Assembly (NCBI RefSeq): GCF_013426915.1
Contig: NZ_AP023179.1
Span: 992,001 to 1,056,000, forward strand
Source: Paraburkholderia sp. PGU19
Lineage (GTDB): Bacteria > Pseudomonadota > Gammaproteobacteria > Burkholderiales > Burkholderiaceae
Length of the DNA stretch: 64,000 bases
Direction: 5' to 3'
The position numbers were made by a program, and so were the translations under genes. Position 1 is the stretch's first letter, and every line of letters starts with the position of its first letter. Below are positions 47,341-55,944 of this stretch, piece after piece. Under the pieces are notes generated by a model. It saw nothing but the letters and a program-made list of their open reading frames with translations, was not told where the DNA came from and made no database searches.

Positions 47341-50037
47341 TTATCCGCGATGATGCTCGTCGTGTCCGCCGCCCGTCGTGCGCTGTTCCTGATGCGGCTG
47401 GGGCTGGGGTTGAGGTTGCGGATGCGGCTGCTGCACCTGCTGCGGCGCCGGACGAGGTTGAGGCTGAGGCTGCGGCTGCGGATGGAATTCCTGGCGCGCC
47501 TGCTGCTGTGGTTGCTGCGGTTGCGGATGAAACTCCGGACGTGGTTGAGGTTGCGGCCGGATTTCCTGGCGGGCCTGCTGCTGTGGTTGCTGCGGCTGCG
47601 GACGAACCTCCGGACGCGGCTGCGGATGGAATTCCTGACGCGCCTGCTGCTGCGGTTGCGGATGCATGTCGGCTCGCGGCTGCTGTTGGACCTGTGGTTG
47701 CTGGACCTGCGGCTGCGGATGCATCTCCGGACGTGGTTGCGCCTGAGCCTGCTGCATCGGTGCGGGTTGCCCGCGCTGATCCTGCCCATGCGCCGGCTGT
47801 CCTTGTACGACGCCGCCGCCGAAACTATTCCCCGGTCTCTGCGCTGGCTCACGCTGCTGCGCGACCTGACCCGGCTGTGACATAGGCGAACGCTGTCCAG
47901 GCGTCTGCGCCGCGCCGAACTGCTGCGGATTTCCGTGTTGCTGCGCCATCGGCGCATGTTGCTGTGCCCAGGCAGGTTCACGCTGCTGACCGGCGGCCAT
48001 ATCGGGCCGTTGCGCGCTTCCGGGCTGACCCGGCTGTTGCGGCATGCCGTTCATCGGGCGGCCACCCGCAAATTGCGGCGGACGCGGTACGCCATTCCCC
48101 GGCTGCATTGGCACACTGTGCGGCTGTCCATTGCCCTGTACCTCGCGGCCGCCCGGTCGCTGGCCATTGGGCGCCCCCGCCATCTGTCCGGGTATGAAGC
48201 CGTGTCCCGGCACGCCTTGCGGTTGCCCATTGCCCTGCGGTGCGCCGCCGCCGGGCCGCTGAGCGCCCGGACCCCCTGCGCCACCCGCCATCGGCGCACC
48301 CGGCATGGCGCCAGGCATCTGCCCCGGCGCATGCGAGCGCACGACACGAACATTCGCGACCGGCCCATTCCCGCCGAGCGTCGGCGCGCCGAAGCGCGCC
48401 GGCACCGACGTATGAACGATCGGCTCGCCCGCGCCCGGCACGCGTCCGTGACCGCCTTGCGCGAAGTTCTGCGCGAGCCTGTCATGAAACGCAGCGGGAA
48501 TCCCCGGATTGCGCGTACCAACGACAGGTCGCGCCATCACGTTCGCAGGCGGCCGGTACGCGGCGTTGCGCGTGCCCGGCCCGAAGCTCTGCCTGACGGG
48601 CGCGATGCCCGGCGCGCCCGCATTGAAGCGCGCGTTGTGCCATTGCGCGGGATCGGCGCGATGCGCAAAGCGGTTGGTCGGCTGCCCGTGGACGAACGCC
48701 GTCGCGGGCATCGCCGTCACGGCGCCGGGCGCGCGATAGTTGATGTACGTGTTGTGGATGTTGTTATGGATATCCACGCGGTTGTTGACGATGACCGTGT
48801 TGTTCACGCGCTCGTAATAGCGCGGGCTCCAGTCATGATCGCGGCCCCAGTGCGGATGCCACGGCTCGCCGGGTCCGAGCGCAAACCACGCGAGACCCGC
48901 CGCCGCCACACCGCCGACAGCGAGGTTCACGCCCCAGTCACCGCCGCCGCCATCTCCATCGCCGACAAAGGCGACGAGGGCAGGCGCATAAACGGGCGGC
49001 TCGCTGACAGCGGCCTCTCCCGGCACCCACGCCCACGAATCGTCGACATAGGCCCAACGGCCGTAGTGATACGGCGCGAAGCCCCACGGCGCGTCATCGA
49101 CCCATGTCCAGCCCCATGGCGCCTGCCAGGCCCAATGGCCGTCGCGATACGGCGCCCAGCCGGCGGGCTCCTGATTCGGTGTCCACACTTGCCCGTACTG
49201 CGGCGTGCTCCGCCACGTGCCGTTCGCGTCGAGATCCTGATAACCGGGCATTTCGCGCGATACATAGCGCGCCGACACCGAGCGCTCCTCGGCGGCATCG
49301 CGGCTCGCTGCCCATTGATCGAACGGATCGGCTCCGGGCGCACCGCTCGCGGCCGCCTGCTGCAGGCTCGTGCCCGTGAACGTGACCTGCTGACCGGCGC
49401 CGACGGGCACCTGCCCGTTGTCGCCATAGACGGTCGCGCTGCCGCTGCGCACCGTGACGGTGGTGCTGCTGCCGTCGGGCGCGACGTCGACGCGGTAATC
49501 GCCGGGGCCGTTCACGCCCAACGCGAGGTTCGGTGTGTCGATCTCATACGACGAGCCGGGTGCGATCGCGCGCACGCGTGTCGACAGCGTGCCTTGCGCG
49601 ACTTTCAGCTGCGCGCTGTTGTCGTCGAGGTTGAGGATGTCGAGGCTGGTTTGCTCGCCCATGCGCACGGCGGTCGATCCGATGTGCAGTTCCGAGCGCG
49701 CATTCTTGTCGTTCCACAACTGGTCGCCCGTCGTGAGTGGGCGGTTGACCTGCGCGTACGACCAGTCCGATGCGCCCGCCGGTTCGGTCGTGACCGTGCC
49801 TGCCATGTAGTTCAGGCGCGCGATACGTCCGGGCGGATCGGTGTCAGGCGCAGCTTGCGCGTTGCCTTGCGCGTAGTTGGCGGGCGGCGGCGCCTCCTGC
49901 GCCGCGGCGGGCCGCAACGCAAAGGCCGTCAGCGCGCCAGCGACGGCGAGCGCCACGAGCGAAGCTCCACGCGCATCGCGTCGAAGGGCAGGGTGAGTGT
50001 GTCGGGATGTCTTGGCGGGTGTGGCGAGTGATTTCAT
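47341..50037 (-). CDS. FecR/DUF6600-type exported protein with Pro/Gln-rich tail
   Basis: The 898-residue protein has a signal peptide (ending PAAAQ, about residue 46), a FecR-like beta domain (about residues 68-225, with LTTGDQLWNDKNARSELHIG), a Trp/Tyr-rich DUF6600 region (about 270-345, WxPYxxGHWAW pattern repeated), a single hydrophobic stretch near 375-390, and a very long low-complexity tail rich in Pro, Gln and Gly. The last 150 residues are built on variants of QQQARQEFHPQPxP. The tail may bind polymer or the cell wall. Function is unknown. GGAG precedes the ATG. Confidence 0.8.
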   Translation of the reverse strand: MKSLATPAKTSRHTHPALRRDARGASLVALAVAGALTAFALRPAAAQEAPPPANYAQGNAQAAPDTDPPGRIARLNYMAGTVTTEPAGASDWSYAQVNRPLTTGDQLWNDKNARSELHIGSTAVRMGEQTSLDILNLDDNSAQLKVAQGTLSTRVRAIAPGSSYEIDTPNLALGVNGPGDYRVDVAPDGSSTTVTVRSGSATVYGDNGQVPVGAGQQVTFTGTSLQQAAASGAPGADPFDQWAASRDAAEERSVSARYVSREMPGYQDLDANGTWRSTPQYGQVWTPNQEPAGWAPYRDGHWAWQAPWGWTWVDDAPWGFAPYHYGRWAYVDDSWAWVPGEAAVSEPPVYAPALVAFVGDGDGGGGDWGVNLAVGGVAAAGLAWFALGPGEPWHPHWGRDHDWSPRYYERVNNTVIVNNRVDIHNNIHNTYINYRAPGAVTAMPATAFVHGQPTNRFAHRADPAQWHNARFNAGAPGIAPVRQSFGPGTRNAAYRPPANVMARPVVGTRNPGIPAAFHDRLAQNFAQGGHGRVPGAGEPIVHTSVPARFGAPTLGGNGPVANVRVVRSHAPGQMPGAMPGAPMAGGAGGPGAQRPGGGAPQGNGQPQGVPGHGFIPGQMAGAPNGQRPGGREVQGNGQPHSVPMQPGNGVPRPPQFAGGRPMNGMPQQPGQPGSAQRPDMAAGQQREPAWAQQHAPMAQQHGNPQQFGAAQTPGQRSPMSQPGQVAQQREPAQRPGNSFGGGVVQGQPAHGQDQRGQPAPMQQAQAQPRPEMHPQPQVQQPQVQQQPRADMHPQPQQQARQEFHPQPRPEVRPQPQQPQQQARQEIRPQPQPRPEFHPQPQQPQQQARQEFHPQPQPQPQPRPAPQQVQQPHPQPQPQPQPHQEQRTTGGGHDEHHRG

Positions 50038-50190
50038 GGTTGTCGCTCCATCGGGCGCCGCGTCAGGCGGCGCCGTGTGAAATCACTGTACCTTTGGCCC
50101 CTGTTTCAAGGCGCTCTCATTTGTAAGCCATCCAGACGGCGCTGTAACAAAAGTTGTCGCGTGGATTGCTTTGGTCGGACGAATCGTTCG

Positions 50191-50904
50191 TCAGTGGGCC
50201 AGAAAGGCGTCGAACTGACGATGGCCGACGGGCGTCACGCGCAGGATTCGCGGCCGGTCGGTGCGCTCGACCCAGCCCTGCGACGACCACGAATCGAGCA
50301 GTGCGGCGCCGAGCGCGCCGCCGAGATGCGGGCGCCGCTCGCTCCAGTCCGGGCAGGTGCACGCGAAGCGCCGGCGGCGTCCGCGCTGCTGCGACACGTC
50401 GATGCCCCATTGCGCGAGCAGCGCCGCACCGTCTGAGGTCGCTTCGAGCGCATCGCCGTGGACGGTCAGCAGGCCGCCGTCGATGAGCCGCTCGTAGACC
50501 CGCACGGCCACTTCGCCCGCCATGTGGTCGTAGCAGGTGCGCGCGTAGCGCATGTCGACGGGCACGGTGCGCGCCGGGCGCGGCACGGCGCGTTGCGGGG
50601 CCGTGGCTTGGGCGACGTTGGCGAGCGCCTCGATGGTCGACGCGATTTCCGCCGACGCGATCCGGAAATAGCGATGCCGCCCGCGCACTTCGAGCGCGAG
50701 CAGCCCGCCGTCCGTCAGCCGCGCGAGATGGGCGCTCGCCGCCGAAGGCGACAGGCCCGCAATCAGCGTCAACTCGCCTGCGGGACGCGCGGTGCCGTCC
50801 ATCAGCGCCCACAGCATCGCGGCGCGGCCAGGATCGGCGAGCAGCGCGCCGATGCGGCTCAGGCCCGGAAAGTGATTGGGTTCGGAGGGAAACGCAGCGG
50901 CCAT
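50191..50904 (-). CDS. ArsR-family winged-helix regulator
   Basis: The 237-residue protein has an N-terminal ArsR helix-turn-helix (LSPSAASAHLARLTDGGLLA), a wing (EVRGRHRYFRIAS), and an extended C-terminal half that ends in a cysteine-bearing segment (RRRRFACTCPDWSERRPHLGG). That length and the CTCPDW segment are common in ArsR-type regulators near transporters. CAGGAG precedes the ATG at 50904. The MFS gene further right is a possible target. Confidence 0.85.
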   Translation of the reverse strand: MAAAFPSEPNHFPGLSRIGALLADPGRAAMLWALMDGTARPAGELTLIAGLSPSAASAHLARLTDGGLLALEVRGRHRYFRIASAEIASTIEALANVAQATAPQRAVPRPARTVPVDMRYARTCYDHMAGEVAVRVYERLIDGGLLTVHGDALEATSDGAALLAQWGIDVSQQRGRRRRFACTCPDWSERRPHLGGALGAALLDSWSSQGWVERTDRPRILRVTPVGHRQFDAFLAH

Positions 50905-51093
50905 CAGGGTCTCCTGTTTCTGGTTTCGCTAGTCATGGCTCCACTCTAGGCGCAACGCGCATTCGATGTTTCAGGTTGTCGTGAAGCGTCGCATGCATTC
51001 TCGCGTGCGCCGTGGGGCGAGGCAATCTGCGGTCGTCAAACCAGACAGGCTAGAATCGAAAGGGCTTTCTTCTGTTTAGCGAACAACGCAGTC

Positions 51094-51234
51094 ATGAAAA
51101 TCCTGTTTGCCGTGGTCATCGCCGTCGTCCTTTGCAGCGCGTGCGCGCAGGGCGGCTCGGGCTCGTCGTCGGCCGGGTCGGGCAGCATCACGATGTACGG
51201 CACGATCGACGAAGGCGTCACGTACCGCAAGTGA
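51094..51234 (+). CDS. 46-residue lipoprotein resembling a porin N-terminus
   Basis: A short frame starts MKILFAVVIAVVLCSACAQG. The hydrophobic stretch and LCSAC form a plausible lipobox, with cleavage before Cys15 (or Cys12). The rest, GSGSITMYGTIDEGVTYRK, is very close to the first residues of mature Burkholderia porins (SSVTLYGxIDxGITY pattern), but stops there. It could be a remnant of a porin gene joined to a lipoprotein leader or a true small lipoprotein. No porin barrel follows downstream. Confidence 0.65.
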   Translation: MKILFAVVIAVVLCSACAQGGSGSSSAGSGSITMYGTIDEGVTYRK

Positions 51235-51281
51235 TACGCGCGCGGCATCCGGCGTCGCCGCGCGAACCACGCGTGCCAAAC

Positions 51282-51326
51282 TGGCAGATGTGGCAGAAAT
51301 TGATGCATCATTGGCCTTTCTGCCAA
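51282..51326. promoter_or_regulatory. TGGCAG direct repeats and inverted repeat
   Basis: TGGCAGA occurs twice nine bases apart (51282 and 51291). GGCAGAAA (51292-51299) is inverted at 51317-51324 around the palindrome TGATGCATCA. This looks like an operator region upstream of the MFS gene. Confidence 0.45.
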
Positions 51327-51336
51327 CGCGATCGAT

Positions 51337-51358
51337 GTGACGATGCCGGCATCGTCAC
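51337..51358. promoter_or_regulatory. Perfect 22-bp palindrome before the MFS gene
   Basis: The half-site GTGACGATGCC is followed directly by its exact inverse complement. It lies 18 bp before the MFS start codon, too close for a typical promoter, so it could be a repressor operator or an mRNA hairpin that covers the start. No T run follows. Confidence 0.6.
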
Positions 51359-51376
51359 TCAGCCTCGAGGCCACCG

Positions 51377-52633
51377 ATGCCGCCGTCTCCTACCGCCGCT
51401 TCCGCCATCCGCAGCGATGTGCCGGGCCACGCCGACCCGCACGGCCGGCGCGCCGCGCGCGTGCTTGCTGTCTGCCAGGCGCTCTACACGTCGTCGGTAT
51501 CGATCGATCTGACGCTCACGGGTCTCGTCGGCTACACGCTCGCCGCCGACAAGTCGCTTGCCACGCTGCCGTTTTCGCTGATCACCGTCGCCGCCGCGCT
51601 GACGACGGTCTTCGCGTCGTTCCTGATGGCGCGCATCGGCCGCCGCGCGGGCTTTCTGCTCGGCGCGGGCATCGGCGCGGCGGGCGGCGCGATCTCCGTG
51701 TACGCGATTTTTCAGCAGAGCTTCTGGGCGTTTTGCGCGGGCACAGCGACCGTCGGCGTGTTCCAGGCGTTCGCGCAGTACTACCGGCTTGCCGCCGCCG
51801 ACGCCGTGCCCGCCGATGCCAAGAGCCGCGCGATCTCGACGGTGCTCACGGGCGGCGTCGTCGCCGCCGTGCTAGGACCGGCGCTGGCCGCGTGGAGCAA
51901 GGACTGGCTCGCGCCCGTCGCCTTTGCCGGCTCATACGCGCTCGTGACGGGACTCGGCCTGCTGTCGATGGCGCTGCTGGCGAGCCTCTACCGCGATGCC
52001 GCGCCGCACATGGACGCCGCCGCGCACCGCGAACCCGCGCGGCCCTGGCGCGCGATCGTCCGCCAGCCGATCTTCGTGGCCGCGCTCGCGAACAATGCGC
52101 TCGGCTACGCCGTGATGATGTTCGTGATGACGGCGACGCCGATCGCCGCCGTCGCGTGCGGGCACTCGATCGGCGATGGCGCGCAGATCATCCGGTGGCA
52201 TCTGGTCGGCATGTTCGCGCCGTCGTTTTTCTCGGCGCGTCTGATCGCGCGTTTCGGCGTGCTGCGCGTGATCGGCGCGGGCATCGTGCTGTCGGCGCTG
52301 TGCGGCGTGCTCGCGCTGCGCTCGACCGACCTGCCGCATTTCTATGCCGCGCTCGCGTGCCTCGGCGTCGGCTGGAACCTGATGTTCGTCGGCGGCACGA
52401 CCTTGCTCGCGCAATCGTACCGGCCGTCCGAGCGCGCGAAGACGCAGGCGACCAGCGAATTCACCACCTTCGCATTTTCCGCGCTCGGCTCGCTGTGCGC
52501 GGGGCAGATGCTGGCACATCTCGGTTGGGCCGCGATCAACCTGGCGATTTTTCCGTTTCTCGCGCTCGCCGCGCTGGCAACGATCGCGTTTGCGTGGTCG
52601 CGAAGACGCGTGGTTGCGGCATCGGGCATGTGA
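51377..52633 (+). CDS. Major facilitator superfamily transporter
   Basis: The 418-residue protein has about twelve hydrophobic segments and the MFS loop 2-3 motif MARIGRRAGFLLGAGIG. A short N-terminal tail precedes the first membrane helix. The substrate is unknown; similar Burkholderia proteins are annotated as drug or metabolite exporters. Two possible operators lie just upstream. Confidence 0.85.
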   Translation: MPPSPTAASAIRSDVPGHADPHGRRAARVLAVCQALYTSSVSIDLTLTGLVGYTLAADKSLATLPFSLITVAAALTTVFASFLMARIGRRAGFLLGAGIGAAGGAISVYAIFQQSFWAFCAGTATVGVFQAFAQYYRLAAADAVPADAKSRAISTVLTGGVVAAVLGPALAAWSKDWLAPVAFAGSYALVTGLGLLSMALLASLYRDAAPHMDAAAHREPARPWRAIVRQPIFVAALANNALGYAVMMFVMTATPIAAVACGHSIGDGAQIIRWHLVGMFAPSFFSARLIARFGVLRVIGAGIVLSALCGVLALRSTDLPHFYAALACLGVGWNLMFVGGTTLLAQSYRPSERAKTQATSEFTTFAFSALGSLCAGQMLAHLGWAAINLAIFPFLALAALATIAFAWSRRRVVAASGM

Positions 52634-52667
52634 ACGGTCGAGCCATGCCGCTCTTAAGGATCCATTG

Positions 52668-53749
52668 ATGCCCCACGCTTCCGACGACACCTTCGACACG
52701 CCCGCGCCGCAGGTTCGCCACATCGTGTTCGCGGTCGCGCCCGAACTCGTGCTGCTCGACGCATGCGGCCCGCTCGAAGCGTTTCATCGCGCAGAATTGA
52801 CCATGCGCGACGCGCGCCGCGTGTCGCCGGCACCGGGTGAACGGGTCGAGCCTGTTGCCTATCGGACGACGGTCGCGTCGATCGACGGCGGCGCGCTCGA
52901 CACGTTTCCCGGCTTGCCCGTCGTCACGCAGCGCCTCGATGCGCTCGACGACGAGCCGATCGACACGCTGATCATCCCCGGCATCCCGTCGACGATCCGC
53001 GCACGCTGCAGCCCGCGTTGATCGACTGGATCGCGCGGCGCGCGCCGCACGTGCGGCGCATCTGTTCGGTGTGCACGGGCGCGTTTTATCTGGCAGCGGC
53101 GGGCGTGCTCGACGGACGCCGCGCGACGACGCACTGGCGCGACGCGCATCGCCTTGCTGAGCGTTTCCCGCGCGTGCATGTGGATGCCGAGCCGATCTTC
53201 ATCCGTGAGCCCCTGAACGGCGGTGGCGTGGAGGACGATTCGCGCGCGGTGTGGACATCGGCGGGTGTGACGGCGGGTATCGACCTTGCGCTCGCGCTGA
53301 TCCAGGAGGATTTCGGGCATCCCGTCGCAATGCAGGTCGCGCGGCGGCTCGTCGTGTTCGTCAAGCGCCCCGGCGGGCAGTCGCAATTCAGCGCGGCGCT
53401 CGCGGCGCAGGCATCGGCGGGCGGCGCGTTCGACGGCCTGCATGGCTGGATGGCGTCGAACCTGAACGGGGACCTGTCCGTCGAGCGGCTTGCCGAAGAA
53501 GCGAGCATGAGTCCGCGCACGTTCGCGCGGCGCTATGTCGACGAAGTGGGCCGCACGCCCGCGAAAACGGTGTCGGCGATGCGGCTGGAAGCGGCGTCAC
53601 GGGCGTTGGCGGAATCGCGCCGTCCGTTGAAGCGGATTGCGATCGATTGCGGCTTCGGCAGCGAGCAGAACTTGCGGCGTGCTTTCATGCGCAGCTTCGG
53701 CGTGTTGCCGCTCGATTACCGCGAGCGCTTTGCATCCGCGCTGCGCTGA
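52668..53749 (+). pseudogene. GlxA-family AraC regulator, frameshifted
   Basis: The first frame (52668-53021) encodes the start of a DJ-1/PfpI-like domain (VRHIVFAVAPELVLLDACGPLEAF) and the second (to 53749) the rest, with the ICSVCTGAFYLAAAG nucleophile loop and a C-terminal AraC double helix-turn-helix (DLSVERLAEEASMSPRTFAR and LKRIAIDCGFGSEQNLRRAF). Read together they give a normal GlxA-type protein of about 350 residues. The frames meet near 52985-53000, and joining them needs one extra base (or two fewer) there. This is a true frameshift or a sequencing error. Confidence 0.85.
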
Positions 53750-53842
53750 ATCGAAGTCCGCTCGGGCGTTGCTTCACGACATTTCGCGCGCGTCGAATGT
53801 GGCTCAAAGCCCGATAGCACAGCGGCCGTCTTATTGCGCTCG

Positions 53843-53848
53843 TATAAT
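53843..53848 (+). promoter_or_regulatory. Consensus -10 before the thioesterase gene
   Basis: A perfect TATAAT lies 34 bp before the ATG at 53882. No good -35 is seen. Confidence 0.45.
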
Positions 53849-53881
53849 CGGCTCCTTTCGATTTGTTTGACCGGAGTCAAG

Positions 53882-54388
53882 ATGAGCACGCCAACCGCTG
53901 CGCCGCTGGATCGTTCAGAAACCACGTTCCGCTTCCTCGCCGAACCGACCTCGGTCAATTTCGGCGGCAAGGTGCACGGCGGCGCGCTGATGAAATGGAT
54001 CGACGAAACCGCCTACGCGTGCGCGGCCGTCTGGTCGAGCCGCTATTGCGTGACGGTCAGCGTCGGCAATATCCGCTTTCGCCGGCCGATTCACGTCGGC
54101 AATCTGGTCGAACTGCGCGCGCGCGTGGTCGCGACGGGGCGCACCAGCATGCACATCCATGTGTCCGTCTATGCTGGCGACCCGAAAGGCGGCGAACTGC
54201 TGCAAACCACCGATTGCCTCGTCGTGATGGTGGCCGTCAACGAGAACGGCAGCCCCGTGCCCGTGCCGTCGTTCGAGCCGCAAACCGACGAACACAAGGC
54301 ACTCGCGAAGTACGCGATGGACGTGAAGGCCGCGCTCGATGCGATCGTCGACCTGAAGCCCGAGGAAGTGGCGCAGGGCAAGGTGTAA
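53882..54388 (+). CDS. Acyl-CoA thioesterase, YciA/BFIT-type hot-dog fold
   Basis: The 168-residue protein has the hot-dog active-site pattern NFGGKVHGGALMKWIDETAY and a second strand VGNIRFRRPIHVGNLVEL. It hydrolyses fatty acyl-CoA thioesters. GACCGGAG precedes the ATG at 53882. It converges with fumC across a strong hairpin. Confidence 0.92.
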   Translation: MSTPTAAPLDRSETTFRFLAEPTSVNFGGKVHGGALMKWIDETAYACAAVWSSRYCVTVSVGNIRFRRPIHVGNLVELRARVVATGRTSMHIHVSVYAGDPKGGELLQTTDCLVVMVAVNENGSPVPVPSFEPQTDEHKALAKYAMDVKAALDAIVDLKPEEVAQGKV

Positions 54389-54403
54389 AGCAAGCCCGCG
54401 CGC

Positions 54404-54436
54404 CGAGGCTCTCTGCAATTCGCAAAGAGAGCCTCG
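54404..54436. other. Strong hairpin between convergent genes
   Basis: An 11-bp perfect stem CGAGGCTCTCT / AGAGAGCCTCG with an 11-base loop. Neither side has a T run, so it is not a standard intrinsic terminator, but its place between convergent genes suggests a 3'-end function. Confidence 0.6.
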
Positions 54437-54451
54437 CGGGAGGGAAGGGTT

Positions 54452-55851
54452 TTAGGGCTTCGCGTTGCCGACCATGTCGTGCGGACGCACCCATTCGTCG
54501 AACTGCTGTTCCGTCACATAGCCGAGCGCCAACGCCGAGGCCTTCAGCGTCGTGCCTTCCTTGTGCGCCTTCTTGGCGATCTTCGCGGCCTTGTCATAGC
54601 CGATGTGCGGATTGAGCGCCGTCACGAGCATCAAGGATTCGTTGAGCAACTGATCGACGCGCTCGCGGTTCGGCTCGATGCCGACTGCGCAGTTGTCGTT
54701 GAAGCTCTGCATGCCATCGGCGAGCAGGCGCACCGACTGCAGCACGTTGTGCGCGATCATCGGCCGGAACACGTTCAATTCGAAGTTGCCGCTCGCGCCA
54801 CCGATGTTGACGGCCACGTCGTTGCCGAACACCTGACAGCACAGCATCGTCACCGCTTCGGATTGTGTCGGGTTCACCTTGCCCGGCATGATCGAGCTGC
54901 CCGGCTCGTTTTCGGGAATCGACAGTTCGCCGAGGCCGCAGCGCGGACCGCTCGCGAGCCAGCGGACGTCGTTGGCGATCTTCATCATGCTCGCCGCGAG
55001 CGTCTTCAACGCGCCGTGCGCGAACACCAGCGCGTCGGCGGCCGCCATCACCTCGAACTTGTTCGGCGCGGACACAAAGGGCAGGCCCGTCAGCCGGCCG
55101 ATCGCCGCCGCCACTTCGCCGGCGAACTTCGGATGCGCGTTGAGCCCCGTGCCGACGGCCGTGCCGCCTTGCGCCAGTTCATACAGATGCGCGAGCGACG
55201 ATTCGACGTGCTTCGCGCCGTGATCGAGCTGCGCGACATAGCCGGAGAATTCCTGGCCAAGCGTGAGCGGCGTCGCGTCCTGCAAGTGCGTGCGGCCGAT
55301 CTTCACGATATCGGCGAATGCCTTCGACTTTTTATCGAGCGTCTCGCGCAACGCCTTCAGCGACGGCTGCAAATGCTTGACGATGCCAACGGCGGCTGCC
55401 ACATGCATCGCCGTCGGGAACACGTCGTTCGACGATTGCCCGCGATTCACGTCGTCGTTTGGATGCACGAGGCGCGCTTCGCCGCGCTCGCCGCCCATCA
55501 GCTCGCTCGCACGGTTCGCGATCACCTCGTTGAGGTTCATGTTGGTCTGCGTGCCGGAGCCCGTCTGCCAGACCGCGAGCGGAAATTCGTCGGGATGCTT
55601 GCCTTCGATGATCTCGTCGGCGGCGGCCATGATCGCCTTCGCCTTGGTCGCGTCGAGCACGCCCAGGCTCAGGTTCACTTCGGCGGCGGCACGCTTGATG
55701 ATCGCGAGCGCGGTGACCAGTTCGGGCGACTGCTTTTCCGTCGAGATCTTGAAGTTCTGCAGCGAACGCTGCGTTTGCGCCCCCACAATTTCGCGTTCGG
55801 CACGGCGATTTCGCCGAACGTGTCGCGTTCCATGCGCACATCTTCGGTCAT
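54452..55851 (-). CDS. fumC: Class II fumarate hydratase, with an N-terminal frameshift
   Basis: FumC interconverts fumarate and malate in the TCA cycle. The long frame (54452-55786) encodes the whole catalytic core: [13 protein letters not shown], the substrate loop [12 protein letters not shown] and the fumarase signature [11 protein letters not shown]. The conserved first residues, [20 protein letters not shown] then KLWG, lie in another frame from the ATG at 55851. The two frames meet in a run of five C (55780-55784 on the + strand), and one extra base there would join them. As written, translation would have to begin at a GTG in the middle. A one-base sequence error in this homopolymer is likely for a core enzyme. 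Confidence 0.9.
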
Positions 55852-55944
55852 GTTCTACTCCGCTTGACTAGGTGATCGGAAGGCTTCCGGGAAAGTGGCG
55901 CACTCTGCAGTCAGTTTGCGATCTGTCTGCATGAGACTGCGCCG

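Noticed and set aside
47360..47780. CRISPR or direct-repeat array
   Set aside because: The periodic DNA comes from the Pro/Gln-rich coding repeats of the FecR-like protein; there are no uniform spacers.
47935..50031. A 698-codon + strand frame opposite the FecR-like gene
   Set aside because: Arg/His/Ala-rich composition with no domain is typical of an antisense shadow, and the - strand product has a signal peptide and known domains.
53836..53881. Longer thioesterase start at 53834
   Set aside because: It would begin upstream of the TATAAT box and the ribosome site; the ATG at 53882 fits the family.
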